A DNA stretch of 64,000 nucleotides from Chitinophagaceae bacterium (GTDB taxonomy: Bacteria; Bacteroidota; Bacteroidia; Chitinophagales; Chitinophagaceae). This document shows, piece by piece, positions 1 to 9,842 of the stretch. The number at the start of each line of letters is the position of its first letter. Positions within the stretch are counted from its first letter, which is position 1. Where the stretch lies: positions 124,001-188,000 of the forward strand of contig JAGFIS010000029.1 in the NCBI GenBank assembly GCA_024103425.1, read 5' to 3'. A program made the translations under genes and the position numbers. The notes under the pieces were generated by a model. The model was not told where the DNA came from, did not search any database, and saw only the letters and a list, made by a program, of their open reading frames with translations.

Positions 1-1112
1 CTGTTAGCCTTACCGGCGAGCGAGGCTACGATTGCTGCCGTTAGGGCTGCCATTGAGAGTCCTTTCAGGCCCGTAGGCAGGAAGGCAAGGATGGCTGAAT
101 ATGCATTATCGGGGTTCACAGATCCGCCGGCCATCATCTGATCCTGCAACTGTCCGTTTTTGAAGAGCACATAAGCCGCAATCCCCGGCAGTACCACAAT
201 CACCGGCATCAGAAGTTTGAGAAATCCTGCAAAGAGGATTCCTGTTCTCGCTGTTTTCAGATCAGCACCCAGGGCACGCTGGGTGATATATTGGTTACAT
301 CCCCAATAGTTGAGGTTGGCAATCCACATTCCCGCTATCAGCATTGTCACACCCGGTAGATCGATATAGTTCGACATTTCAGAAGCAGTGGCATCTGCTC
401 CCGGTTTATCAAAAATCATCTTAAAATGCTCCGGTGCCTCGATCATCAGTTGATTAAACCCTGCAATAACACTCTTGCCCAAACCAAAATACTCTGACAC
501 CATCGTCAGGGCGATGTATGTGGTTACGAGCCCGCCAATAATCAGTACCAGCACCTGAATGACGTCTGTATAGCCGATTACATTCATACCTCCAAGAGTG
601 ATCAGCAAAGCAAACACTGCAAGGGCGATCATAATGAGATGGAAATACTGTCCCCCTATCAGACTGTTAATTGCCAGTGTTCCCAAAAACAGGATAGAGG
701 TGAGGTTTACGGCTACATATAAAAACAACCAAAAGACTGCCATGATCAATGCCACCGTTTCGTTGTATCGCGTCTTGAGGAATTGCGGCATCGTGAAGAT
801 CTTGTTCTTCAGATAGATTGGCATGAAAAAGATTGCAACGATAATCAGCGATGCAGCCGCCAGCCATTCGTAGGCTGAGATGGCGAGGCCCAGTTTAAAA
901 CCACTGCCCGACATACCGATAAACTGCTCTGCCGAGATATTAGATGCAATCAGCGAAGCACCAATGGCCCACCAGGTAAGTGTCCCTTCTGCAAGGAAAA
1001 AGCCTGCAGCCGTTTCCTGACTTCTCTTCTTCTTCCTGTAGATATAAATTCCATACGTACTAACGATTACAAAATAAATCAGAAAGACTACGAGGTCGGT
1101 CGACTTGAGCAT
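1..1112 (-). CDS. Sodium/solute symporter (SLC5/SSF family), C-terminus outside window
   Basis: Translating the minus strand from the ATG at 1112 gives an uninterrupted reading frame to base 1 with no stop, so about 370 N-terminal residues are visible. The protein is a run of hydrophobic helices carrying SSF signatures: ASLIASNISAEQFIG near residue 40, a GGMNVIGYTDVIQ segment, and NYWGCNQYITQRALGA. These match Na+-coupled sugar/solute symporters of the SglT/SLC5A type in the inner membrane. The gene follows the GH9 glycanase on the same strand, 125 bp downstream, which suggests uptake of a sugar released by that enzyme; the substrate itself cannot be read from the sequence. It is partial only because the window ends here. 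Confidence 0.9.
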   Translation of the reverse strand, partial: MLKSTDLVVFLIYFVIVSTYGIYIYRKKKRSQETAAGFFLAEGTLTWWAIGASLIASNISAEQFIGMSGSGFKLGLAISAYEWLAAASLIIVAIFFMPIYLKNKIFTMPQFLKTRYNETVALIMAVFWLFLYVAVNLTSILFLGTLAINSLIGGQYFHLIMIALAVFALLITLGGMNVIGYTDVIQVLVLIIGGLVTTYIALTMVSEYFGLGKSVIAGFNQLMIEAPEHFKMIFDKPGADATASEMSNYIDLPGVTMLIAGMWIANLNYWGCNQYITQRALGADLKTARTGILFAGFLKLLMPVIVVLPGIAAYVLFKNGQLQDQMMAGGSVNPDNAYSAILAFLPTGLKGLSMAALTAAIVASLAGKAN

Positions 1113-1237
1113 TGGTTGATTTTTAAACAGTCAGATACATGAGGTTAACAGCCTTAAAAGTGCAGAAAAAAAATAAAATAGAGAGATTTTTTTGAAAATT
1201 GATTTTTCTCAAATCATAACTCCAAACTGCTTTACCA

Positions 1238-3034
1238 TCATTTCTTTGATTCCATGGCTGCAAGCAGATACACCAAAGAGGCTGTACCATCCATCGTCGG
1301 TTCGTTAGAACTGTAATCACCATAGTCATCATGATACACTACCAAATCGCTCTGAAATTCTGCATATTCATCTTCATCTACCAGTTTAATTCCAATCAAA
1401 CTGTTGAAGATGCTCGCATACACCGGTCCATCGACAAGCCCTCCATAAATCGGTCCACTATTCAGGTGTGTATATGCCGCATGAGGATCTTCAGGATAAT
1501 CTCCACGCTCCGGCAATCCATAGACCATTGAGGTTCCCCATGGATTACAACCAAAGAGCCAATCGATGTTTGCCTGCATCAGTTCTTCATATTGATCGTC
1601 GCCACTCAGCTTCTGATACCAATAACACTGGATGGCAAAGGACGTCGTCAGGTTATTACTGCACCAGATGAAAGGCACGCCGCGCAGGAAAGCATTCTTC
1701 GCTGCTCTCTCATTTACGGCATCAATTCCCATTTTATAATAGGAGAGTACTTCGGCTTTGTCCTTACCTTCCAGTTGATTGGCCAGTTCATAATGGCCAA
1801 TATTAATGAATGGATAGTATTGATAGTGGCTCGCAGTATCTCTCACCATCCAGGGAGTAATCTTTTCCAAAGCCGAATAGTGAAGTGCGGAATCATTGTA
1901 ACCGCTCCGGCCGGTGGTAACATATTTCTTCAAAGAAGCAAAAGCCAGTTGCATATCGTCCATCCAGTTCTCTTCCGCATAGATATACGGAGATACGACT
2001 GACACTGTTTGTGTAACACCGTGTTTGATCTGTGCATAAGCCAGGGCTGTCTGTGACTTTTCTTTTAAAATATCTGCAAAGGAATTGTTGATCGATCCGA
2101 ACATATGGCTGCCCAAAGCAAACGCACTGGCCATTTTTGCCGCTGTAGAACTGGTGCCTTCGGTATGGTTCATTCCCTTTCCCTGTTGCTGTGGTTCTCC
2201 ATTGATGAAGTAGACAGGACGCTCAAAACCTCTACCGTAGAATGCATCTTCCTTTGGTAAACGCAAACCTTTATGATCGCGATCGTCTGCGACCTGGTTA
2301 AACATCCAGTCTTTTCTTGGGTGTAACTTTAAGAGGAAATCCAGCCCCCATTTTGCTTCATCGAGTACATCGGGAATTCCGTTGCTGCCGTCTAATCCAT
2401 TGGCATTTTTTACATCTGTAAACACATCAGGAAAATCTCTTTGCGCTGCCAGCAGATGCCATGTGGCATTGGCGGTTGTTGTAGCATATTGCAAATAATC
2501 AGTGGCATCGTGCCAGCCTCCTACTACATCGATATGTGTACTGTCGGGCATCGGACCGTATCTGGTATAACCATCATGTGTATGGCAACTGTCTTTTATA
2601 AACGGATTGAAACCACAACGCTGCTGCCTCATGTAAAACAAAGTAAAGTCAGCGCTTCCTTTATAAACATCAGCGCCTATTTCAAACACCGGCGACTTTG
2701 TCTTTCCGGTTCTTATTACGTATTTACCGGGTGCCTTTACTTCAGAAAAATTAAGACGATAAGTATTTTTAAAGGGGCCATAGGCTCCAAATGATTTCCC
2801 GGCGTTGCCTTTAAATACCACCACTCCGGTCGTGGCATCTACTACCTCAAACCGCTTAAGCTTGCCATTATCCTTGCTGCACCACACAGCTACTTTGATG
2901 GAACCCGGCAAATACCCTAACTGATTAATACGTATCCATCGCTTAGTGGCAGACGATGAAAAGCCCATTATTAAAACAGAGGCTGTGAGCAATAAAAAAA
3001 GTGTGCCCGCAAGCAGTTTTTTAGTAAAAGCCAT
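1238..3034 (-). CDS. Glycoside hydrolase family 9 (endoglucanase-like) with N-terminal Ig-like domain
   Basis: 598 residues. A signal peptide or lipid-free export segment occupies about residues 1-28, followed by a CelD_N-type Ig-like domain (about 33-118, starting RWIRINQLGYLPGS) and a GH9 (alpha/alpha)6 catalytic domain. The nucleophile-side motif GGWHDATDY spans 172-180 with Asp176 and Asp179, and the general acid is Glu578 in NEPTMDGTAS near the C-terminus. GH9 enzymes cleave beta-1,4 or mixed-linkage glucans in the periplasm or outside the cell. No T9SS sorting domain is seen at the C-terminus, which ends right after the catalytic domain, so periplasmic or general export is likelier than T9SS release. 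A symporter gene follows on the same strand. Confidence 0.92.
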   Translation of the reverse strand: MAFTKKLLAGTLFLLLTASVLIMGFSSSATKRWIRINQLGYLPGSIKVAVWCSKDNGKLKRFEVVDATTGVVVFKGNAGKSFGAYGPFKNTYRLNFSEVKAPGKYVIRTGKTKSPVFEIGADVYKGSADFTLFYMRQQRCGFNPFIKDSCHTHDGYTRYGPMPDSTHIDVVGGWHDATDYLQYATTTANATWHLLAAQRDFPDVFTDVKNANGLDGSNGIPDVLDEAKWGLDFLLKLHPRKDWMFNQVADDRDHKGLRLPKEDAFYGRGFERPVYFINGEPQQQGKGMNHTEGTSSTAAKMASAFALGSHMFGSINNSFADILKEKSQTALAYAQIKHGVTQTVSVVSPYIYAEENWMDDMQLAFASLKKYVTTGRSGYNDSALHYSALEKITPWMVRDTASHYQYYPFINIGHYELANQLEGKDKAEVLSYYKMGIDAVNERAAKNAFLRGVPFIWCSNNLTTSFAIQCYWYQKLSGDDQYEELMQANIDWLFGCNPWGTSMVYGLPERGDYPEDPHAAYTHLNSGPIYGGLVDGPVYASIFNSLIGIKLVDEDEYAEFQSDLVVYHDDYGDYSSNEPTMDGTASLVYLLAAMESKK

Positions 3035-3168
3035 GACAGAGAAATTTGAGTAAAACCAATCTCTACACGCGTTTCATGCAACTTCCAATCTGCATTGAAA
3101 ATCGGAAATTGTTTCTGATAAATCAAAACAATTTATCGACGGCATGGCCGTATCACGCTCTCAAGATT

Positions 3169-4194
3169 TTAAAGCTGACTTGTAGCGAGAGCTGAATTCA
3201 CGACTTTACTGATTTGCTCGTCTTCCAAAAGGAAACCGTCGTGACCGTAAAACGACTTGATCAAATGGAAAGATGCTCCCGGAATATGCTCTGCCAGAAA
3301 CTTCTGCTCACTAACGGGGAACAGTACATCTGTTTCAATACCCATAACAAATGTCTTTGCCTTTATCTTCTTCAAAGCCTCTTCAACACTGCCTCTTCCG
3401 CGGCCTACGTTGTGCGCATCCATCCCCATACTAAGAAAGTAGTAACTGTAAGCGTTGAAACGTTTGGCGAGCTTTTCTCCCTGATACCGCTGATAAGACT
3501 CGCTGCGGTAGCTGTTCAGCAAAGAGAGATTCTCATCCATCTGTGTCTTCTCATAGGTCTCATAATGGCGATAAGATAAAAGCGCCACACTCCTGGCAAT
3601 CTTCATTCCTTCAATCCCTGAACCGTCTGTTTTTTCTTTCCATGTAGGATCTTTTTCAATCGAAAATCTTTGCGATGCGTTAAAGGCTCTGCCCCACGGA
3701 CTGTGAAATGCATTAGTGGCTAACGGAAAGATGAATTCAAATAATTCAGGCTCTTCAATAGCCCACTCCAAAAGTTGCTGGCCACCCATAGATCCGCCAA
3801 TTCCCGCTTTGATCTTCTCTATCCCCAGATGTTGTAGTAACGGTTTGTAGCTGCGCACCATATCGCGAGTAGTGAAGAAGGGAAAGTGCTCATAATACTT
3901 CTCTCCTGTTTCAGGATTAACATCCAACGGCCCCAGGCTGCCATAGCAACTGCCCGGCATATTGACACAAACAATGAAGTACTTAGCAGGATCAAAACAC
4001 TTACCCGCCCCTACCATTGAAGGCCACCACTCCGAAGGATCGCTATTGGCAGTCAGCGCATGAAAAATCCAGATTACATTATCCTTCTCCGGAGTCATCT
4101 CACCAAAGGTGGTATAACCCAGATGATAACCCGGAATTTTCACCCCCGACTCCAGGACCAATTCGCCTTCATATTTGAAAACATCAAAAGCCAC
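3169..4194 (-). CDS. metX: Homoserine O-acetyltransferase
   Basis: 341 residues with the alpha/beta-hydrolase fold of MetX. The nucleophile elbow is GGSMGG with Ser135; the triad is completed by Asp289 (ETDVLFP) and His318 (YGHDGF). It transfers an acetyl group from acetyl-CoA to L-homoserine in the cytoplasm, making O-acetylhomoserine for the sulfhydrylase encoded just upstream. Length matches the family. Some relatives are serine O-acetyltransferases or use succinyl-CoA, but the pairing with metY supports the acetyl-homoserine route. It lies 61 bp downstream of metY, separated from it by a strong hairpin, so expression may depend on read-through. Confidence 0.93.
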   Translation of the reverse strand: MAFDVFKYEGELVLESGVKIPGYHLGYTTFGEMTPEKDNVIWIFHALTANSDPSEWWPSMVGAGKCFDPAKYFIVCVNMPGSCYGSLGPLDVNPETGEKYYEHFPFFTTRDMVRSYKPLLQHLGIEKIKAGIGGSMGGQQLLEWAIEEPELFEFIFPLATNAFHSPWGRAFNASQRFSIEKDPTWKEKTDGSGIEGMKIARSVALLSYRHYETYEKTQMDENLSLLNSYRSESYQRYQGEKLAKRFNAYSYYFLSMGMDAHNVGRGRGSVEEALKKIKAKTFVMGIETDVLFPVSEQKFLAEHIPGASFHLIKSFYGHDGFLLEDEQISKVVNSALATSQL

Positions 4195-4209
4195 TTCGAA
4201 CGATTAAAA

Positions 4210-4240
4210 GAAAGTGCAACAAGTAAAATGTTGCACTTTC
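4210..4240 (-). terminator. Intercistronic terminator/attenuator between metY and metX
   Basis: A perfect 12-bp inverted repeat (GAAAGTGCAACA and TGTTGCACTTTC) encloses a 7-nt loop. On the minus strand the stem is followed by CTTTTAATC, a short T-run. It sits directly after the metY stop codon and before the metX start, so it should terminate or reduce transcription entering metX, or stabilise the metY mRNA end. Confidence 0.75.
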
Positions 4241-4255
4241 ATGAATAGTTATTAT

Positions 4256-5593
<1,338 letters not shown>

Positions 5594-5636
5594 TTAAGAC
5601 TATGTAAAATAAGAAATTTGATTTTTTGAAGTGAAC

Positions 5637-5692
5637 CGGGAGCGCCTTGCAGTCCCGCATCCGGAGAGATAATACCTATGCCTTACGGCATA
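5637..5692 (-). promoter_or_regulatory. Structured leader downstream of the met leader peptide
   Basis: On the transcript strand, the stop codon of the small upstream ORF lies in the loop of a hairpin TATGCC-GTAA-GGCATA (5677-5692), a 6-bp stem with a GNRA-type loop. A second hairpin, TCCCG/CGGGA type, spans 5637-5657 with an 11-nt loop. The GCGC-TGC of the Arg-Cys codons can instead pair with TGC-AA-GGCGC in the second hairpin, giving mutually exclusive folds. This is the arrangement expected of a translation-coupled attenuator, although no clear T-run follows. It does not fit the SAM-I or SAM-II consensus I know. Confidence 0.5.
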
Positions 5693-5739
5693 CAGCAGCG
5701 CATGAAACCAATAGAAATATGTGCGTACTTCAGATTCAT
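5683..5739 (-). CDS. Putative methionine/cysteine leader peptide (18 aa)
   Basis: A minimal ORF starting at ATG 5739 encodes 18 residues, MNLKYAHISIGFMRCCMP, and stops in the loop of a hairpin 100 bp before metY. Three Met (one is the start) and two adjacent Cys codons cluster in the last six codons, exactly where a stalled ribosome would affect the overlapping hairpin. The start lies about 8 nt after a good TAnnTTTG promoter element, so the message would be almost leaderless. The reading is inference from position and composition: leader peptides rich in the regulated amino acid are the hallmark of ribosome-mediated attenuation. It could also be a chance ORF in a structured RNA. Confidence 0.55.
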   Translation of the reverse strand: MNLKYAHISIGFMRCCMP

Positions 5740-5746
5740 CAGGATG

Positions 5747-5778
5747 CAAATATAGGAGTCGAATGAATTGATATGCAA
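5747..5778 (-). promoter_or_regulatory. Bacteroidota sigma promoter for the metY leader
   Basis: On the minus strand TTG (5778-5776) is followed after 21 nt by TATATTTG (5754-5747), matching the Bacteroidota vegetative consensus TTG-N19-21-TAnnTTTG. Transcription should start around 5741-5743, a few bases before the leader-peptide ATG. Confidence 0.75.
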
Positions 5779-5868
5779 AATTTCTTTGTTTATGACGGGA
5801 TTTTTACACGAATGGTAAATTACCCAAAACTTCACCGGTGCTTTCAAGTGATAAGGTAGCGGTACCTG

Positions 5869-7134
5869 TTATGGCATGAGTGGTAGAACATCCTTTAATG
5901 TAACCGGTCGGTCTTCATCATTCAATTCGAGAACCAGTAAATATCCGTAAGCACCGCCCGCAGCGAGTAAGGCGTTGACTAACCGCTGCTGATCGCTGTA
6001 GATGAGTTTGCCATCCCAAAATTCTTTAGTGCTCAGACATCCCTCGGTAGGCGTCATTGGATAATAGGGCTTACCTACGTAATAGGCCGGATCGATAGTA
6101 GTGCCGTGAGCAATGATTTCATTTCGCCCGGCCGACCCGGCGATATAGGTCTCAAACAAGGGAGTGAAATTTTTAACGGCATCAGGCAGCACCTTGCGGT
6201 AATCTTCTATACTCCATTCGCTATTATCCTCCTTGTTATCAAAGAATTTAGCTTTGCTCAGTTCTACAGGCATACCCAATTGAATATTAGCAGTGGGTCC
6301 AATTGACTGGTTACTTGATACTCCAAAACCAAACATTCGGTACAACCCCTGAGGCGTATTCCCTTTGGTAAGAAAATAAGGCAAGTTTGCTATACCTCTT
6401 GCTAACTGAGGAGCATGGAAATATTCTCCGTTATCTCTGACAAAGGAACCGTCTTTCTTCCGAACCATCACCAGTCCCGGATAATCCCGGTTCTTCCGCT
6501 GGAAGCTATAGACAACCGTTTCGCCCGGCAGGAAAGACTTAGAAATAAGTGTTTTCAGCGCCTGTTCTGTTTGTGCCTTTATTCCCGGGTCTTCATTCAT
6601 AAACCTTGTCAGGCCCCTCAGTATAGGATGATTGCGAAGGGAATCGCTGAAGTTCTTTCTCAGTGCATCTTCTATCATTCCTGAAGTATTACGGTCAGAC
6701 TTCAGAAGATACACAGCACACATGCCGAAGATCTTTGTGTCTGTAGTATTCTTCATCAGATGCGACACCTCACTCATAAAATCTTTCGGGTAGAGCGCAT
6801 ATACCGCTTCTAACGCACTGCGCTGGAACGAAAGGCTGTGGAATGACATAGCCGTCATTGCTTCCTGCACTTTTTGCCAGGTAAACGGACTTGAATACCC
6901 AACAACTTCCATAGCATTGAAAGCAGCTTCCCAACTGTCTTCATTCTCTTCTGTAAGCGGTGTAGCCAAAGCTTTGTTGATGACATTTTTTATCAGCCGC
7001 TGCTCGACCAATGAACGCATATCAGCTTCGGTGAACTTCAGATAAAAAGGCGCTTCGTACTGAGCGAAGGCCTGAAAATTCAAAAAAAGAAAAAGAATGA
7101 ACCAGACGTTTTTCACGATTTCATGGGGTTTCAT
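5869..7134 (-). CDS. Exported L,D-transpeptidase-like protein
   Basis: 421 residues from the ATG at 7134, chosen because it gives a clean signal peptide (MKPHEIVKNVWFILFLFLNF, then QAFAQ). A helical region of about 200 residues is followed by a C-terminal part with IIAHGTTIDP (His343) and, 23 residues on, TEGCLS (Cys366). This spacing and the HGT...GC pattern resemble the YkuD catalytic motif HGT...S(H)GC(IV)R of L,D-transpeptidases that cross-link or anchor to peptidoglycan, but the usual His before Gly-Cys is Glu and the Arg is missing. I cannot place the N-terminal half. It lies 57 bp downstream of the LolC/E-type permease. Confidence 0.5.
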   Translation of the reverse strand: MKPHEIVKNVWFILFLFLNFQAFAQYEAPFYLKFTEADMRSLVEQRLIKNVINKALATPLTEENEDSWEAAFNAMEVVGYSSPFTWQKVQEAMTAMSFHSLSFQRSALEAVYALYPKDFMSEVSHLMKNTTDTKIFGMCAVYLLKSDRNTSGMIEDALRKNFSDSLRNHPILRGLTRFMNEDPGIKAQTEQALKTLISKSFLPGETVVYSFQRKNRDYPGLVMVRKKDGSFVRDNGEYFHAPQLARGIANLPYFLTKGNTPQGLYRMFGFGVSSNQSIGPTANIQLGMPVELSKAKFFDNKEDNSEWSIEDYRKVLPDAVKNFTPLFETYIAGSAGRNEIIAHGTTIDPAYYVGKPYYPMTPTEGCLSTKEFWDGKLIYSDQQRLVNALLAAGGAYGYLLVLELNDEDRPVTLKDVLPLMP

Positions 7135-7191
7135 CGAAGATAGAATAAACCTGAGCAACAAAATGTGAAGAATTAAAACCGGAGTAAAAGT

Positions 7192-8427
7192 TTATCTGAA
7201 TTCGATAGCCCTGACCGGACTGACTCTCTTAATCAACACCGAGGGAATAATGAGCATCAGGAAGCAAATAACCAGGGTTGCTGCGTCTATCATTACCACC
7301 TGCCACCAAACGACATGCGCATGTGCCTCACTCATGAAATAAGCGCTCTCATCGAGTTTTATCAGCCCCGTGGCTTCCTGCATAACAGAGATACCAACGC
7401 CGAGGATGGTCCCTATGATAATTCCCGTAATGGCAATAAAAGTTGTATTGTAAATAAAGGTTTTCTGAATCTGCCAGTTACCTGCACCCAACGCTTTGAG
7501 GACACCCACCATGCGTGTGCGTTCCAGAACAAGGATAATCAGACATGTAATAAGATTAACGACAGCCACTACTATCATAATGACAAGGAGGATATTTTTA
7601 ATCCGCCCCTGCAGGCTGAGCCAATCGAATATATCAGGGTATATCTCTTCAATCGTCCTGCTGTACCAACGCCCGGGTAAAATGTCTTCGGAGAAGAGCA
7701 TATCGTTCACCTTATCCATATCGTGATAATCGTTGAGGAAGATTTCATAGCCACCGATCTGGTTAGGCTCCCAATTGTTCAGCCTCCTGATCAGGTTCAA
7801 ATCGCCCAGACAAAAGTTATGATCATATTGTTCAATCCCCGTCCGGAATAGTCCTGCAACAATCAGTTTGCGCGCCCGCAAACTTCCGTTGGGCTGTATG
7901 AACAGAATGATTATACTGTCGCCAACGTTGGCTTGTAACTGGCTTGAAGTATATTCGCTGATATTGATCTCATTGCTGTAAGTACTGTCGTTGAAGGTGA
8001 TCCACCTCCCCTGTGTAAGGAAATTGTTAATTCTCGTAAAATCAAAATCGCTATCCACTCCCTTCATCAGCACGCTCTCGATGCCATCCTTGAAACGAAT
8101 GATGGCCGATTTGGTTCCGTAAGCTTCCACACTTCTGACGCCCTCAATTCCCCTGACGGCTTTTTCAAGTTCAGCGCTTCTTTCAATCGGACTCTCCTCT
8201 GTAATATTGGCCGAAGACAACACTGTTTGCTGCACGCGGACATGTCCCCAGAAACTGAATACCTTATCGCTGATGGTCTCCTGGAATCCGTTAAAGAAAC
8301 TGAAGGCTATAATCATCACTGCCACACTGACGGCCGTGGCGCCTATAGCAAGATTAATAATGAAGCGGGAAAAGGTTCTCTGACGGTTAAAAGCTATTCT
8401 CCGGGCAATAAAGTAAGAAAGTCTCAA
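7192..8427 (-). CDS. LolC/LolE-type ABC transporter permease (FtsX family)
   Basis: 411 residues. It has an N-terminal membrane helix (about 22-48), a large periplasmic MacB-like domain (about 50-270) and three C-terminal helices (about 275-300, 322-350, 370-400) ending in the family tail [13 protein letters not shown]. The start [19 protein letters not shown] is typical of lipoprotein-releasing permeases. Such proteins pair with a LolD ATPase to extract lipoproteins from the inner membrane; no ATPase gene is adjacent here, which is usual in Bacteroidota. MacB-type exporters are an alternative, but the topology and N-terminus favour LolC/E. Confidence 0.85.
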   Translation of the reverse strand: MRLSYFIARRIAFNRQRTFSRFIINLAIGATAVSVAVMIIAFSFFNGFQETISDKVFSFWGHVRVQQTVLSSANITEESPIERSAELEKAVRGIEGVRSVEAYGTKSAIIRFKDGIESVLMKGVDSDFDFTRINNFLTQGRWITFNDSTYSNEINISEYTSSQLQANVGDSIIILFIQPNGSLRARKLIVAGLFRTGIEQYDHNFCLGDLNLIRRLNNWEPNQIGGYEIFLNDYHDMDKVNDMLFSEDILPGRWYSRTIEEIYPDIFDWLSLQGRIKNILLVIMIVVAVVNLITCLIILVLERTRMVGVLKALGAGNWQIQKTFIYNTTFIAITGIIIGTILGVGISVMQEATGLIKLDESAYFMSEAHAHVVWWQVVMIDAATLVICFLMLIIPSVLIKRVSPVRAIEFR

Positions 8428-8433
8428 ACCATT

Positions 8434-8441
8434 TATCTTTG
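8434..8441 (+). promoter_or_regulatory. -7 element for the T9SS plug gene
   Basis: TATCTTTG matches TAnnTTTG, 37 bp before the ATG at 8478 in the 50-bp divergent spacer. No TTG is found at the -33 spacing, so the promoter is weak or activator-dependent. Confidence 0.4.
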
Positions 8442-8477
8442 ATAGGTTGTAAAACTAATTTTTTTTAAATCATCCGG

Positions 8478-9755
8478 ATGAAAACTTTTTTTCTTGCAAC
8501 TGCCCTTTGCATCTCATCGGTTACGGTATCGGCGGCCTTGAATCCCGACAGTGTTTATATGCCGAACATTCATACCGTACTGCTGTACCAGCAAGGTAAG
8601 CAACTAAGTATGCCGGTTATAAACCTGAGTATGAACGACAGGCTCGAGTTGCATTTTGATGATCTGGACGGGCGGTACAAGAATTACTATTATACATTTC
8701 AGCTTTGCAATTACGACTGGACCCCCGCCCCTCTGATGCCCATGCAGTACACCAAAGGCTTTACCCAAAACAAGATTAACGATTATAAGTTTTCGTCTGT
8801 TGCACTTACAAGGTACACCCATTACAGCGCTGTCATTCCGCAAGGGAACAGCTACCCCACAAAAGCCGGCAACTATATTCTGCGAGTGTACCTGAACGGC
8901 GATACCTCTCAAATAGCTTTTACCAAGCGCTTCATGGTGTTAAATACCAAAGCAAGCATCACCGGGAAAGTAATGCAGCCTTTTACCCCCCAAATATTCA
9001 GAACACATCAGAAGATACAGTTCAATGTGGACTTGTCCGAAATCAGCGGACTCAATGCCACTCAACAAGTGAAGGTGGTACTGATGCAAAACTATCGCTG
9101 GGATAATGCCATTATGGATCTGAAACCCAGCTTCATCAGGGGTAACAATTTAGAGTATAGTACAGAGAGCACAAACGTCTTCCCGGCAGGGAAAGAATGG
9201 CGGTGGCTCGACTTGCGTGATTTCCATTTACAGACCGATCGTGTGGCGAGTGCCGATTACAATCGCACATCCACCAACATCTATGTTAAGACAGATGCAC
9301 CCATGGAATCTGAACCATACATCTTCTATCCCGATCTGAACGGACTTTCGGTTATTGACGGGGTCAGGGGTATCAACCCAAACTTTGAAGGAGATTACGC
9401 TACTGTCTATTTTTCCTATCTCGATCGCGAAGGATACGCCAACCGTTCTGATATATATCTGTTCGGGCAATTGACCAATTATGAGTTTACCGACAGCCTG
9501 AAACTAAGGTACAATGAAGAGAAAGGATTATACGAAACACACATGCTGCTCAAACAAGGATATTACAGTTATACCTACCTCAGCAGGGATTATCGTCCAC
9601 CTTTCGCCACTAAGGAAATGGATGGCAACTATTACGAAACGGAAAACGCATATACGATTCTCGTGTACTACCGGCCCTTCGGTGCACAGTCTGATGAACT
9701 GGCCGGGATTGCACTTGTCAATTCCCGAAGTGGCCGTCCCGGATTCAGCTTTTAG
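8478..9755 (+). CDS. Type IX secretion system plug protein (DUF5103)
   Basis: 425 residues with a signal peptide (cleavage after SAA near residue 20). The N-terminal beta domain starts PNIHTVLLYQQGKQLSMPVI and contains the aromatic core YYYTFQLCNYDW; the whole length matches DUF5103 proteins, described as the plug that closes the periplasmic side of the T9SS SprA channel. It acts in the periplasm/outer membrane. Only the plug is encoded here; gld/spr genes are not in the window. It is divergent from the LolC/E-like permease and monocistronic. Confidence 0.88.
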   Translation: MKTFFLATALCISSVTVSAALNPDSVYMPNIHTVLLYQQGKQLSMPVINLSMNDRLELHFDDLDGRYKNYYYTFQLCNYDWTPAPLMPMQYTKGFTQNKINDYKFSSVALTRYTHYSAVIPQGNSYPTKAGNYILRVYLNGDTSQIAFTKRFMVLNTKASITGKVMQPFTPQIFRTHQKIQFNVDLSEISGLNATQQVKVVLMQNYRWDNAIMDLKPSFIRGNNLEYSTESTNVFPAGKEWRWLDLRDFHLQTDRVASADYNRTSTNIYVKTDAPMESEPYIFYPDLNGLSVIDGVRGINPNFEGDYATVYFSYLDREGYANRSDIYLFGQLTNYEFTDSLKLRYNEEKGLYETHMLLKQGYYSYTYLSRDYRPPFATKEMDGNYYETENAYTILVYYRPFGAQSDELAGIALVNSRSGRPGFSF

Positions 9756-9777
9756 TAGCATTTTCTTAAAGTCTAAG

Positions 9778-9828
9778 TTACATAATGTAATTTTTATTTG
9801 TCTTTATGTAAAGTATACTTTACTTTTG
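9778..9828 (+). promoter_or_regulatory. Promoter with nested palindromic operator for the membrane protein/XRE cassette
   Basis: TTG at 9798-9800, a 20-nt spacer, then TACTTTTG at 9821-9828 form a full Bacteroidota promoter 15 bp before the ATG at 9843. A perfect 16-bp palindrome GTAAAGTATACTTTAC (9808-9823) fills the spacer and overlaps the -7 element, and a second dyad TTACAT-A-ATGTAA lies at 9778-9790. Bound repressor would block the promoter. The XRE protein encoded by the second gene is the obvious candidate ligand (inference). Confidence 0.65.
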
Positions 9829-9842
9829 TAAAAAATAAAGAC

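Noticed and set aside
1592..2002. 136-codon plus-strand frame over the GH9 gene
   Set aside because: It is a shadow of the well-conserved GH9 sequence on the other strand, with no start signal or recognisable product.
5600..5760. SAM-I or SAM-II riboswitch upstream of metY
   Set aside because: I could not find the SAM-I core or the SAM-II loop pattern; the peptide-plus-hairpin explanation fits better. A covariance search would settle it.
9798..9842. Longer N-terminus for the membrane protein at 9843
   Set aside because: The upstream ATG coincides with the -33 element and operator; translation from it would require a transcript starting before this promoter.
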